Of a stretch of DNA of 64,000 nucleotides, positions 25,770 to 35,248 are shown piece by piece. The DNA lies in assembly GCA_033856025.1 (NCBI GenBank), contig JAWVFQ010000023.1, forward strand, positions 13,748 to 77,747. Reading direction: 5' to 3'. A program made the translations under genes and the position numbers. The notes under the pieces were generated by a model. That model was not told the origin of the DNA. It worked only from the letters and a program-made list of their open reading frames with translations, and searched no databases. Origin of the DNA: AC-38 sp033856025 (GTDB lineage: Bacteria; Actinomycetota; Thermoleophilia; Solirubrobacterales; Solirubrobacteraceae). How positions within the stretch are numbered: position 1 is the stretch's first letter; each line of letters begins with the position of its first letter.

Positions 25770-26747
25770 TCAGCCGCCCTTCTTGGCCTTCACGGCCTCG
25801 GTGAGCTTGGGGAGGATCTTGTTGAGGTCGCCCACGATGCCCAGGTCGGAGAACTCGAAGATCGGCGCGTTGGAGTCCTTGTTGATCGCGACGATGTTCT
25901 CGGAGTTCTGCATGCCGACCTTGTGCTGGATCGCGCCGGAGATGCCGGCGGCCAGGTAGAGCTTCGGCGCGACGGTCTTGCCCGTCTGGCCGATCTGGGT
26001 CGAGTACGGGTACCAGCCGGCGTCCACCACGGCGCGGGTGGCCGCGACGGCGCCGCCCAGGGCCTTGGCCAGCGCCTCGGCCAGCTCGAAGCCCTCGGGC
26101 TTGCCCAGGCCGCGGCCGCCGGCCACGAGGATGTCGGCGCCCTCGATGTCCACGTCCTCGCCGCGCTGCTCGCCGCGTTGGACCATCGTGGCCTTCGTCG
26201 CCTGCTCTGAGAGCTGGACGTCGACGTCCTCGACGGTGGCGGGGCCGCCGCCGGTCTCCTTGGTCTCGAAGGCGTTCAGGCGACCGATGATCACGCCCTT
26301 GTCCTTGTAGTGGGACTTGGAGATCTTGGAGTCCTGGAGGATCGGGCGCGAGGCGACCAGCTTGCCGTCCTCCACCGAGACCTCGGTGACCTCCATGGTC
26401 ACGCCGGCGCCCAGGCGCGCGGCCAGCCCGGCGCCGACCTCGAAGCCGAGCAGGCCGCCGCCGAACAGCGCGTAGGTGTGGCCGTTGTCCTGCATGACCT
26501 TGGCCATGGCGTCGACCACCGGCTGGGCCAGGCCCTCGGGCGCCCTGGCGCGGAAGACCTTGGTCGCGCCGTAGTTGCCCAGGCTGGCGGCCAGGTCCTC
26601 GGTCAGGTCGTCGCCGTCGCCCACGACGATGGCGTGGGCCTCGCCGCCGATCTCCGAGGCGAGGCGCGCACCCTCGGACACCGCGCCCAGCGAGTTCTTG
26701 TTCAGCTCGCCCTCGTAGTGCAGGACGTAGACCAGGATGTCCGCCAT
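25770..26747 (-). CDS. etfA: Electron transfer flavoprotein subunit alpha
   Basis: 325-aa FAD-binding ETF subunit. C-terminal domain motifs are present: VAGGRGLGKPEGFELAEALA, PYSTQIGQTGKTVAPKLYLA and GISGAIQHKVGMQNSE, then INKDSNAPIFEFSDLGIVGD. Its N-terminal half is the less conserved alpha/beta domain (LVYVLHYEGELNKNSLGAVSEG). Starts directly after the etfB stop. Partner of etfB and donor to ETF-QO. Confidence 0.95.
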   Translation of the reverse strand: MADILVYVLHYEGELNKNSLGAVSEGARLASEIGGEAHAIVVGDGDDLTEDLAASLGNYGATKVFRARAPEGLAQPVVDAMAKVMQDNGHTYALFGGGLLGFEVGAGLAARLGAGVTMEVTEVSVEDGKLVASRPILQDSKISKSHYKDKGVIIGRLNAFETKETGGGPATVEDVDVQLSEQATKATMVQRGEQRGEDVDIEGADILVAGGRGLGKPEGFELAEALAKALGGAVAATRAVVDAGWYPYSTQIGQTGKTVAPKLYLAAGISGAIQHKVGMQNSENIVAINKDSNAPIFEFSDLGIVGDLNKILPKLTEAVKAKKGG

Positions 26748-27539
26748 CTAGATCAGCTTCCTTTCCTCGAGCCAGGCGATGACCTTCTCGACGGTCTCGG
26801 CCGTGTCCTCGTCTTCGATGATCTGGCCCGCCTCCTTCTGGGGCGGGTCGGAGAAGTCGCCGCAGGCGACCATGGAGCCGTCCGCGCCGACCTTGGAGGT
26901 GTCGATGCCCGCGTCGGCCGCGGCGATCGCGTCGAGCGGCTTCTTCTTGGCCCCCATGATCGCCTTGAGCGACGGGTAGCGGGGCTCGTTGATCGCGTCG
27001 CCGACCGAGATGACGGCCGGGAGCTGGACGGACACCGTGTCGTAGCCGTACTCGGCCTGGCGCTCGCAGCGCAGCGCGCCGTCCTCGACGTCGATCTTGA
27101 TGACCTGCGTGAGCGAGGGCATCTTCAGGTGCTCGGCCACGACGGCGCCGATCGTGTAGCACTCGCCGTCGTCGGACTGCTGGCCCAGCAGGACCAGGTC
27201 GGGCGACTCGCGCTCCAGCGTCTGCGCCAGCGAGTAGCCGGTCGCCGCGACGTCGGAGCCGGCGAGCACCTCGTCGGACAGGTGCACGGAGCGGTCGGCG
27301 CCCAGGGAGACGGCCTTGTGCAGCGCGCGCACGGCGCTGTCGGGGCCCATGGTCACCGCGATGACCTCCTCGACCTCGGCGTCACCGCCCTCCTTGATCT
27401 GCATCGCCGCCTCGATGGCGTGCGTGTCGAACGGGTTGAGGTTCTTCTCCCCGCTGCGGTCCATGCGTCCCGTCGACTGGTCGATGCGCTTCTCGACGGC
27501 GGCGTCCGGGACCTCCTTCACCAAGACGCAAATCTTCAA
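26748..27539 (-). CDS. etfB: Electron transfer flavoprotein subunit beta
   Basis: 263-aa ETF subunit. KICVLVKEVPD at the N-terminus, NPFDTHAIEAAMQIKEGGD, the AMP-binding LLGQQSDDGECYTIGAVVAE, and LPAVISVGDAINEPRYPSLKAIM are family signatures. It uses a TTG start: AGGAGG ends six bases before it, and a stop codon (TAG) lies immediately upstream in frame, so no longer form exists. This is one of the few leadered heads of the window, with a 16-bp palindrome (27586-27601) upstream that may be an operator. Confidence 0.95.
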   Translation of the reverse strand: MKICVLVKEVPDAAVEKRIDQSTGRMDRSGEKNLNPFDTHAIEAAMQIKEGGDAEVEEVIAVTMGPDSAVRALHKAVSLGADRSVHLSDEVLAGSDVAATGYSLAQTLERESPDLVLLGQQSDDGECYTIGAVVAEHLKMPSLTQVIKIDVEDGALRCERQAEYGYDTVSVQLPAVISVGDAINEPRYPSLKAIMGAKKKPLDAIAAADAGIDTSKVGADGSMVACGDFSDPPQKEAGQIIEDEDTAETVEKVIAWLEERKLI

Positions 27540-27585
27540 CTAGAGCCTCCTATGAGCAGACGGACGTTCGGGATCCTACCCAATT

Positions 27586-27601
27586 GACTGACCAGTCAGT
27601 C
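27586..27601. promoter_or_regulatory. Palindrome upstream of etfBA, probable TetR-family operator
   Basis: GACTGAC-ca-GTCAGTC, a perfect 7-bp inverted repeat 47 bp upstream of the etfB TTG. A minus-strand TAGGAT (27578-27573) about 17 bp downstream could be the -10 box, placing the palindrome over the -35 region. The form resembles operators of TetR-type fatty-acid regulators; the cognate regulator is not identified. Confidence 0.55.
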
Positions 27602-27604
27602 GGC

Positions 27605-28021
27605 TTACGCGCGGCGCTCTGAGACCGCCCCGCGGATGAAATCGATGATGTCCTGTGTCGTGGCACCCGGCGTGAACACCTCGGCCACCCCGAGCGACTT
27701 CAGCTCGGGGATGTCGTCCGAGGGGATCGTCCCCCCGAGCGTGATCACCACGTCCTCGACGCCCTCCTCGCCCAGCAGCTCGAGGATGCGCGGGACGAGC
27801 GTCATGTGCGCACCGGACAGGATCGACAGGCCGACCGCGTCGGCGTCCTCCTGCACGACGGTGGCGACGATCTGCTCGGGTGTCTGGTGCAGGCCGGTGT
27901 AGATGACCTCCATCCCGGCGTCGCGCAGGGCGCGAGCGATGATCTTCGCCCCCCGGTCGTGGCCGTCCAGGCCCGGCTTGGCCACCACGACGCGGATCTT
28001 CCTCTGGGTCGCGGCCTCCAT
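27605..28021 (-). CDS. Acyl-CoA mutase small subunit, cobalamin-binding
   Basis: 138-aa B12-binding domain standing alone. The cobalamin motif D-x-H-x-x-G is in LDGHDRGAK, and SILSGAH plus LGGTIP complete the fold, as in the C-terminal domain of methylmalonyl-CoA mutase. It should pair with the catalytic subunit at 30720-32330. The two genes are on the same strand but are separated by three oppositely oriented secreted-protein genes. Because the catalytic subunit carries F/Q at the specificity positions, the product name methylmalonyl-CoA mutase is doubtful. Starts at ATG with a TAGGAT box 12 bases upstream. Confidence 0.85.
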   Translation of the reverse strand: MEAATQRKIRVVVAKPGLDGHDRGAKIIARALRDAGMEVIYTGLHQTPEQIVATVVQEDADAVGLSILSGAHMTLVPRILELLGEEGVEDVVITLGGTIPSDDIPELKSLGVAEVFTPGATTQDIIDFIRGAVSERRA

Positions 28022-28096
28022 GAGCGGCGCCGGATCCTATTGATCGCTCGCGCCGCCCGTCCCCATCGGGTTGCGTCCCGCGCCGATCCCCATACG

Positions 28097-28474
28097 ATGC
28101 TCATCGAGTTGGGGGTCCGGATCCACATCGTCGCCATCACCGGCCTGGCCGTCGCGGCCGGCCTGACCGGCGCCGCGCCGGCCGGCGCGCACGTGCTGAG
28201 CCTGGCCCGGGCACGGTCCGCGGCCACCGTCGTGGCCAAGCGACTGGCGCGGGCCCGGGGCGACGACGCCCCCGCCCGCTACACGCGGCCGCTCTGCCGG
28301 CGCGCCTCCCAGCACCGGTTCATCTGCCTCACCACCCTGCGCGGCACGACCCGCTGCGACCCGGCCGAGCCCGCGTGCGACGGGACCGCGCCGTTCGAGG
28401 TGCGTTACCGGATCATCGTCGCCTATCCCAGCGAGCGCGCGCGCAATCCGCGAACCTACGTCGCCCAGGCATGA
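28097..28474 (+). CDS. Small secreted protein of unknown function
   Basis: 125-aa protein with a signal-like N-terminus (IHIVAITGLAVAAGLTGAAPAGAHV) and a basic mature part with five cysteines (PLCRR, FICLTTL, TRCDPAEPACDG), which suggests disulfides outside the cell. No family recognised. First of three + strand genes joined by ATGA/GTGA overlaps; the ATG at 28097 excludes a longer frame that is a shadow of the mutase subunit. Confidence 0.55.
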   Translation: MLIELGVRIHIVAITGLAVAAGLTGAAPAGAHVLSLARARSAATVVAKRLARARGDDAPARYTRPLCRRASQHRFICLTTLRGTTRCDPAEPACDGTAPFEVRYRIIVAYPSERARNPRTYVAQA

Positions 28475-30207
28475 CGCGCACGTTCGCCCGAAACCTCATC
28501 CTGGCCGTCCTCGCCCTCGCGGTGCTCGCCACGGCCGCCCTCGCGCATCCCGAGCGCACGACGGTGTTCCCGGACCCGGCGCCGGGGAAGGTGCCCGCCT
28601 ACCGGGCCGCCGGCCCCACCCTCGTGGTGTGCAAGCCCGACTCGCTGGCGCGGATCCGCAAGGCGTTCGCCGGCGACCCGCGCGGGATGCGCCCGCGGCT
28701 GAAGATGCTGCGCCGCTGCCGGTTCCGCCACATCCAGTCGGCCGTCAACGCGGCCAAGAGCGGCTACCGCATCCTGGTCATGCCCGGGCTGTACCGCGAG
28801 GAACCCAGCCGCGCGGTCCCGGTGGGCTCCTACGGCCAGGGGCCGTGCGCCAACGAGTACGTCGAGACCGAGGGCTTCACCAACACGGCGCCGCCGCCCG
28901 CCGGGCCGGCCTCCAACGACCCGCCGGTGCGCCCCAACCGCAACTTCCAGATCAAGTGCCCCAACTCCAAGAACCTCATCGCCGTGATCGGCGACCCGCG
29001 GCTGGACCCGGACCCCGCCAAGCCGCTTCAGGTCCGCTGCCTGCAGCGCTGCAACCTGCAGATCTCCGGCTACGGGAAGCGGCCGTCCGACGTCGTGATC
29101 GAGGGCGACCGGCGCAAGGCCGACGTGCTGCGCGCCGACCGGGCCAACGGCCTGTACCTGAGCAACTTCACGATCGAGCAGGGAGCGTTCAACGACGTCG
29201 ACATCGTGGAGACCGACGGGTTCCGGGTCAGCCAGGTCGTGGCCCGCTACGGCCAGCACTACGGCGTCCTCACCTTCACCTCGATCCACGGGCTCTACGA
29301 CCACGTCGAGGCCTACGGCAACGGCGACTCCGGCGTCTACCCGGGCTCGGGCGCCAAGGGCTGCGATTACGTGAACCGCAACGCCTACGGGACGTGCGAG
29401 CGCGGCTCGACCGCGGCCAACCCGCGCGCCGGCTGCGGGACGTTCACGACCGAGCTGCGCCAGATCGACTCCCACCACAACGTCCTGGGCTACTCGGGCA
29501 CCGCGGGGAACTCGTCCTACGTCCACGACAGCCACTTCCACGACAACAACGCGGGCCTGACCACCGACTCGTTCGCGGCCGGGCACCCCGGGATGCCGCA
29601 GGAGTGCTTCCAGTGGGAGCACAACGTCATCAACTCCAACAACGAGAACTACTTCACCAAGCAGCGCCAGGACTACTGCAACGCCACGCCGTTCGAGAAG
29701 CGCCCGAAGGAGATCGTCTGCCCCCAGTTCCAGATCTCGGTCGGCACCGGCGTCCTGATCGGGGGCGGCAACCGCAACCTGCTCAAGGACAACTACATCT
29801 ACGACAACTGGAAGTGGGGCGTGACGCTGGGGTGGGTGGCCGGCGCGGTGCGCGGCGACAACGACCCCGACCACCAGAACGACACGTCCAACGGCAACCA
29901 GTTCATCGGCAACCACATGGGGATGCGCCCGGACGGCACGCCCGACCCCAACGGCGCGGACTTCGTCTGGGACGGCCAGGGCTCGCGCAACTGCTGGTCG
30001 GGCAACACCTCGAAGTCCGGCCCCTCGCACCAGTTCCAGGGCCCCGCGCCCGGCCCGGCGCCGTGTCCCGGCTCCGACGTGGCGCGGCCCTCCGATCCCA
30101 TCTTCTACTCGCAGGTCGCGCCGTGCTTCGCCTGGGACCCGCGCGACAACCCGCGGCCCGTCGGCTGCGACTGGTTCGACACGCCGCCCGAGCCCCAGCC
30201 GTCGTGA
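28471..30207 (+). CDS. Secreted right-handed parallel beta-helix protein
   Basis: 578-aa exported protein with signal peptide (NLILAVLALAVLATAALA). The middle (about 85-470) has turns of a parallel beta-helix: HIQSAVNAAKSGYRILVMPG at the start, then NGLYLSNFTIEQGAFNDVDI, GFRVSQVVARYGQHYGVLTF, LYDHVEAYGNGDSGVYPGS, SSYVHDSHFHDNNAGLTTDS and NLLKDNYIYDNWKWGVTL. This fold is typical of pectate lyases and other surface polysaccharide-acting or adhesive proteins; no catalytic set is evident. Many cysteines are present. Overlaps neighbours on both sides by four bases. Confidence 0.7.
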   Translation: MTRTFARNLILAVLALAVLATAALAHPERTTVFPDPAPGKVPAYRAAGPTLVVCKPDSLARIRKAFAGDPRGMRPRLKMLRRCRFRHIQSAVNAAKSGYRILVMPGLYREEPSRAVPVGSYGQGPCANEYVETEGFTNTAPPPAGPASNDPPVRPNRNFQIKCPNSKNLIAVIGDPRLDPDPAKPLQVRCLQRCNLQISGYGKRPSDVVIEGDRRKADVLRADRANGLYLSNFTIEQGAFNDVDIVETDGFRVSQVVARYGQHYGVLTFTSIHGLYDHVEAYGNGDSGVYPGSGAKGCDYVNRNAYGTCERGSTAANPRAGCGTFTTELRQIDSHHNVLGYSGTAGNSSYVHDSHFHDNNAGLTTDSFAAGHPGMPQECFQWEHNVINSNNENYFTKQRQDYCNATPFEKRPKEIVCPQFQISVGTGVLIGGGNRNLLKDNYIYDNWKWGVTLGWVAGAVRGDNDPDHQNDTSNGNQFIGNHMGMRPDGTPDPNGADFVWDGQGSRNCWSGNTSKSGPSHQFQGPAPGPAPCPGSDVARPSDPIFYSQVAPCFAWDPRDNPRPVGCDWFDTPPEPQPS

Positions 30208-30719
30208 GGCGCGCCGGTGTGCTCGCCGCGGCGCTCGCGGCGGGGGCGCTGGGAGCCGCCGGGACGGGCTGCGGAGGCGGCGGCAAGGGCGCGGCCGCCG
30301 GCGCGTCGGGCGAGCGCAACGGGAGCCTCGTCTGGGACGAGACGCCCGTGCTGGTCCGGGTGCGCCACATCCCCACCGACCGCGTCCTCATCGGGACGGT
30401 GCGCAACGACTCGCTGCGTCCTCTGGACCTCAAGTCGTCCGACGTGGGCGTGCGCGACGGCGCGGGACGGCGACTGCGCGCCTTCGCCCAGTTCGCGGGC
30501 TCCTACGCGCACGGGCTGTACGGCGCCTACGAGAAGCCGCACCCGCTGCCGCCCGCGGAGAAGCAACGCCTGGGGCTGATAGTCCGCATCCTGCCCGGCA
30601 AGACGGCGCCGCTGGTCGTGTCCTACCGCACCAGCCGCCGCGACCGCGCACCGCTGCACGTGGAGTGGGCCAGCGGAACGCTGCCGGTGCCCACGCGCCT
30701 GCGCGAGCAGTACGGCTAG
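30204..30719 (+). CDS. Small lipoprotein of unknown function
   Basis: 171-aa protein with a lipobox-like start (LGAAGTGCGGGG, cysteine near residue 23), so probably anchored on the outer face of the membrane. The mature part is a single beta-rich domain with the pattern VLIGTVRNDSLRPLDLKSSDV and LPPAEKQRLGLIVRILPGK, resembling small extracellular interaction domains. GTG start overlaps the stop of the beta-helix gene. The stop abuts the stop of the convergent mutase large-subunit gene. Confidence 0.55.
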   Translation: MRRAGVLAAALAAGALGAAGTGCGGGGKGAAAGASGERNGSLVWDETPVLVRVRHIPTDRVLIGTVRNDSLRPLDLKSSDVGVRDGAGRRLRAFAQFAGSYAHGLYGAYEKPHPLPPAEKQRLGLIVRILPGKTAPLVVSYRTSRRDRAPLHVEWASGTLPVPTRLREQYG

Positions 30720-32330
<1,611 letters not shown>

Positions 32331-32337
32331 GGGCGCA

Positions 32338-32343
32338 AGTCTA
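32338..32343 (-). promoter_or_regulatory. -10 box of the mutase large subunit gene (leaderless type)
   Basis: TAGACT on the minus strand, 7 bases before the ATG at 32330. It lies back to back with the + strand TACTCT (32359-32364) of the divergent gene at 32371, which is 6 bases before its ATG. Confidence 0.5.
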
Positions 32344-32370
32344 CGGCCAGGCGGTCGGTACTCTCGGCGC

Positions 32371-32955
32371 ATGCTCGCCCGCCTCTCGCTGCGTGCGCGT
32401 GCCGCCGCGCTGTTGCCGCTGGCGGCGCTGGCGGTGCACGACGGCTTCTACCGGCTGGGCGAGCCGCACGCCGGGTCCGGCTCGGGCCACGGCTACCTCG
32501 CCGGGGCCACGGCGCTCGCCGGCGTGCTGGCGGCGCTCGTGGTGGCCGCGCTGGTGGCCCGCCTGGCGCACGCCTGGCGCGGCGTGGACGCCGCCGAGCC
32601 CGGCGTCGCGTGGCGGCGGCTGTGGCTGGTCACGACCCTCGGGCTGCTCGCGGTCTTCGCCCTCCAGGAATGCCTGGAGGCGGCCGTGGCCGGCCACGCG
32701 GTCGCGTTCGCCGGTTCCGGCGCGTGGGTCGCGGTTCCGCTCGCGCTGGCCGCCGGCGGGCTGCTCACGCTCGTGCTGCGCGGCGCGCGCGCCGTGGCCG
32801 CCGCCGTGGCCGGCCGCGGGGCCCGCCGACCCGTCCTTCGCCCGTCGCCCCGCGCCGGGCGTCTCGTCGCGCGGCCCGCGCCGCGTCCCTGCGCCCCCCC
32901 GCTCGCGCTGTGCGCGGCGGGACGAGCGCCGCCTCCGTTCGCCCTCTCCCGGTAA
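32371..32955 (+). CDS. Four-helix membrane protein of unknown function
   Basis: 194-aa protein with four hydrophobic segments (ALLPLAALAVH; YLAGATALAGVLAALVVAALVARL; LWLVTTLGLLAVFALQECLEAAVAG; VAVPLALAAGGLLTLVLRG) and a basic, proline-rich C-terminal tail. No family recognised. First gene of a + strand set with a cupredoxin-like protein and a large membrane protein, so a role in metal handling or envelope redox is possible but unproven. ATG at 32371 is supported by TACTCT six bases upstream. Confidence 0.55.
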   Translation: MLARLSLRARAAALLPLAALAVHDGFYRLGEPHAGSGSGHGYLAGATALAGVLAALVVAALVARLAHAWRGVDAAEPGVAWRRLWLVTTLGLLAVFALQECLEAAVAGHAVAFAGSGAWVAVPLALAAGGLLTLVLRGARAVAAAVAGRGARRPVLRPSPRAGRLVARPAPRPCAPPLALCAAGRAPPPFALSR

Positions 32956-33005
32956 GCGAACCGGCCGCGCCCGACCGGGTGCGGCCCCAAGGAGGTTGAG
33001 AACGC

Positions 33006-33437
33006 ATGACCCGCAACGCCCGAATCGCACTGATCGTCGCCGCCGTGGCGGTCGCCGGAGTGGCCGCCCTGGTGATCGGCTCCGGCGGATCGGACAAGAA
33101 GAAGGACACGGCCGCGACGACCGCGACCACGCCGGCCGGGCCGGGCCGCACGACGCCGGCCAAGCCCGCCCCGCCGCCCGTGCCCGTGATCCGCGTGCAC
33201 GATGGCAAGCCCGTGGGCGGCCTCAAGACGCTGGAGTTCAAGCACGGCGAGCGCGCGCGCTTCGTCGTCGCGGCGGACACGAAGCAGCAGGTCCACCTGC
33301 ACGGCTACGAGATCGAGAAGACCGTCCCCGCCGGGGGCCGCGTGACCTTCTCCTTCAAGGCCAAGAACGAGGGCGTCTACGAGGTGGAGTCCCACACCAG
33401 CGAGCAGAAGCTGGCCAAGGTGAAGGTCGTGCCATGA
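33006..33437 (+). CDS. Membrane-anchored cupredoxin-like protein
   Basis: 143-aa protein: one N-terminal membrane helix (IALIVAAVAVAGVAALVIG), a T/P/A-rich linker (about residues 35-60), and a beta-sandwich domain (RFVVAADTKQQVHLHGYEIEKTVPAGG, then FSFKAKNEGVYEVESH). The domain looks like a cupredoxin but I see no complete copper ligand set (no Cys-x-His-x-Met); two histidines in HLHG are present. AAGGAGG ten bases before the ATG is a strong ribosome site. Stop overlaps the next gene's ATG. Confidence 0.6.
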   Translation: MTRNARIALIVAAVAVAGVAALVIGSGGSDKKKDTAATTATTPAGPGRTTPAKPAPPPVPVIRVHDGKPVGGLKTLEFKHGERARFVVAADTKQQVHLHGYEIEKTVPAGGRVTFSFKAKNEGVYEVESHTSEQKLAKVKVVP

Positions 33438-34843
33438 GGCGCCTGCTGACGGCGACGGGCGCGGGGCTGGCCGGCGCGGCCCTCGCGCCGGCCGCGGCGT
33501 CCGCTCACGGGATCGGCCAGCGCGCCGACCTGCCGATCCCCCAGTGGCTGTTCGGGTGGGCGGCGGCCGTCGTGTTGATCGTGTCGTTCGTGGGACTGGC
33601 GCTGCTGTGGCAGACGCCGCGCCTGCAGGCCGTCCGCCTGCGGGGCGGCGTGCGGATCCCGGCCGTCGTGGACGTGGTGTGCGGCGCGATCGGGGTCGCG
33701 GTGTTCGGGATCGTGGTCTACGCCGGCCTGGCCGGCTCCCAGACGGCCACGGCCAACGTCGCGCCGACGTTCGTGTTCGTGCATTTCTGGGTCGGGCTCG
33801 TCGTGGCCAGCGTCCTGCTCGGGGACGTGTTCCGGCTGTTCAACCCGTGGCGCGCGATCGCGCGCGCCGTGGGCTGGCTGGTGGGGCGCCTGGCGCCGAG
33901 CAGCACCCCGGAGCCCCTCCCCTACCCCGAGCGCCTGGGCCGCTGGCCCGCGGTGGCCACGCTGCTGGGCTTCGGCTGGCTGGAGCTGGCCTACCAGTCG
34001 CGCGACGACCCCTCGACGCTGGCCATCCTGGGGCTGGCCTACGCGCTGATCCAGCTGGCCGGCATGAGCTTCTACGGCGTGGAGCCGTGGACGCGCCGCG
34101 CGGACGGCTTCGGCGTCTACTTCAACCTGTTCTCCCGTCTTTCCCCCTGGGAGCGGCGCGACGGCGTGCTGTACCTGCGCACTCCGCTGTCCGGCGTGAC
34201 CTCGCTGAGCCCCGTGCCCGGAACGGTCGCGCTGCTGTGCGCGATCATCGGGATCACCACGTTCGACGGGTTCAGCCAGGGGAGCATCTGGCAGAACCTG
34301 GCGCCCGACGTCGAGCAGCGCTTCCTGGACATCGGGTTCTCGCTGCGCGCGGCGGTGGAGCTGACGTACACGCTGGGCCTGGCCGGGGGCGTGGCCTTCG
34401 TGTCGGGCGTCTTCTGGCTCGGCGTGACGGGGATGCACACGGTGGGGCGAGGACGCAGCACCCGCGAGCTGGCGCGCCAGTTCGCGCACACGCTGGTCCC
34501 CATCGGCTTCGCCTACGCGGTGGCGCACTACTTCTCCCTGCTGGTGTTCCAGGGGCAGGCGACGGGATACCTGATCTCCGACCCACTCGGACAGGGGTCC
34601 GACCTGTTCGGGACCGCCAACACGCAGATCGACTACAGCGCGATCTCGGCCAACGGCATCTGGTACGTCCAGGTCGGCGCCCTGGTCGCCGGGCACGTGG
34701 CCGGGCTGATCCTGGCCCACGACCGCGCGCTGGCGATCTACGACGACGTCCGCGAGGCCACGCGGTCTCAGTACTGGATGCTCATGGTGATGATCGGCTT
34801 CACGTCCCTGGGCCTGTGGCTGCTGTCGGCGACGAACGCATGA
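33434..34843 (+). CDS. Large polytopic membrane protein (fenitrothion-hydrolase-like family)
   Basis: 469-aa protein with a cleavable-looking start (TGAGLAGAALAPAAASA) and about ten to twelve hydrophobic helices (WLFGWAAAVVLIVSFVGLALLW; VVCGAIGVAVFGIVVYAGLAG; WYVQVGALVAGHVAGLILAHD). It resembles the group sometimes named fenitrothion hydrolase in actinobacterial annotations; that name comes from one organism and should not be taken as function. Conserved-looking features are FNPWRA, the segment VPIGFAYAVAHYFSLLVFQGQ with two aromatic/histidine residues in a helix, and GHVAGL. Translationally coupled to both neighbours, so it likely works with the cupredoxin-like and 44-aa proteins. Confidence 0.5.
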   Translation: MRRLLTATGAGLAGAALAPAAASAHGIGQRADLPIPQWLFGWAAAVVLIVSFVGLALLWQTPRLQAVRLRGGVRIPAVVDVVCGAIGVAVFGIVVYAGLAGSQTATANVAPTFVFVHFWVGLVVASVLLGDVFRLFNPWRAIARAVGWLVGRLAPSSTPEPLPYPERLGRWPAVATLLGFGWLELAYQSRDDPSTLAILGLAYALIQLAGMSFYGVEPWTRRADGFGVYFNLFSRLSPWERRDGVLYLRTPLSGVTSLSPVPGTVALLCAIIGITTFDGFSQGSIWQNLAPDVEQRFLDIGFSLRAAVELTYTLGLAGGVAFVSGVFWLGVTGMHTVGRGRSTRELARQFAHTLVPIGFAYAVAHYFSLLVFQGQATGYLISDPLGQGSDLFGTANTQIDYSAISANGIWYVQVGALVAGHVAGLILAHDRALAIYDDVREATRSQYWMLMVMIGFTSLGLWLLSATNA

Positions 34844-34974
34844 CCGTCTTCGCCCACGCGGGCCACGTCGCGGTCGACCTGGCGATCTACCTCGGCCCGG
34901 TCGTGGTGATCGGCCTGGGCCTGTGGATCGCCGACCGCCGCGAGCGCCGGCGCGACCGCCGCGCTAGCGAGTGA
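34840..34974 (+). CDS. 44-residue single-helix membrane protein
   Basis: Very short gene starting with ATG that overlaps the preceding stop (ATGA). It has HAGHVAVDLAIYLGPVVVIGLGLWIADRR, one transmembrane helix, and an arginine-rich cytoplasmic tail (ERRRDRRASE). Size and coupling suggest a small accessory subunit of the membrane protein at 33434-34843. Its last 11 bases overlap the end of the convergent gene at 34964. Confidence 0.6.
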   Translation: MTVFAHAGHVAVDLAIYLGPVVVIGLGLWIADRRERRRDRRASE

Positions 34975-35248
34975 GGACGTAGGCCTTGGATCCGCTGTAG
35001 CAGTACATGCGAATCGAGGAGCTCGCCGAGGCGTAGGTGCAGCGCCAGCCCGCGGGATGGCGACGGTGGTAGTAGGACCGCGGCGCCCAGCGGCGGGCGA
35101 ACAGGCAGCCGACGTTGCGCGCCTTGACCTTGTAGCCGGCCAGGGACCCGCAGGTCCTGGCCGTGTGCAGGGCCGCGGCGGGCGGCGCCGTGGCGGCCGG
35201 CGCGGCGATCGCGGCCAGCGCGGACAGCGTCACTACATGCCTCTTCAT
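34964..35248 (-). CDS. Small secreted cysteine-containing protein
   Basis: 94-aa protein with signal peptide (VVTLSALAAIAAPAATAPPAAA) and a basic mature part of about 65 residues with four cysteines (RTCGSL, VGCLFARR, WRCTYAS, MYCYSG), many aromatic and arginine residues. No family recognised. ATG overlaps the stop of the plastocyanin-like gene (ATGA). Last gene of a three-gene operon. Confidence 0.6.
   Translation of the reverse strand: MKRHVVTLSALAAIAAPAATAPPAAALHTARTCGSLAGYKVKARNVGCLFARRWAPRSYYHRRHPAGWRCTYASASSSIRMYCYSGSKAYVLTR

Noticed and set aside
33434..34843. Fenitrothion hydrolase as a functional name
   Set aside because: The name rests on one pesticide-degrading strain; the sequence shows a membrane protein without a hydrolase motif, so no activity is claimed.
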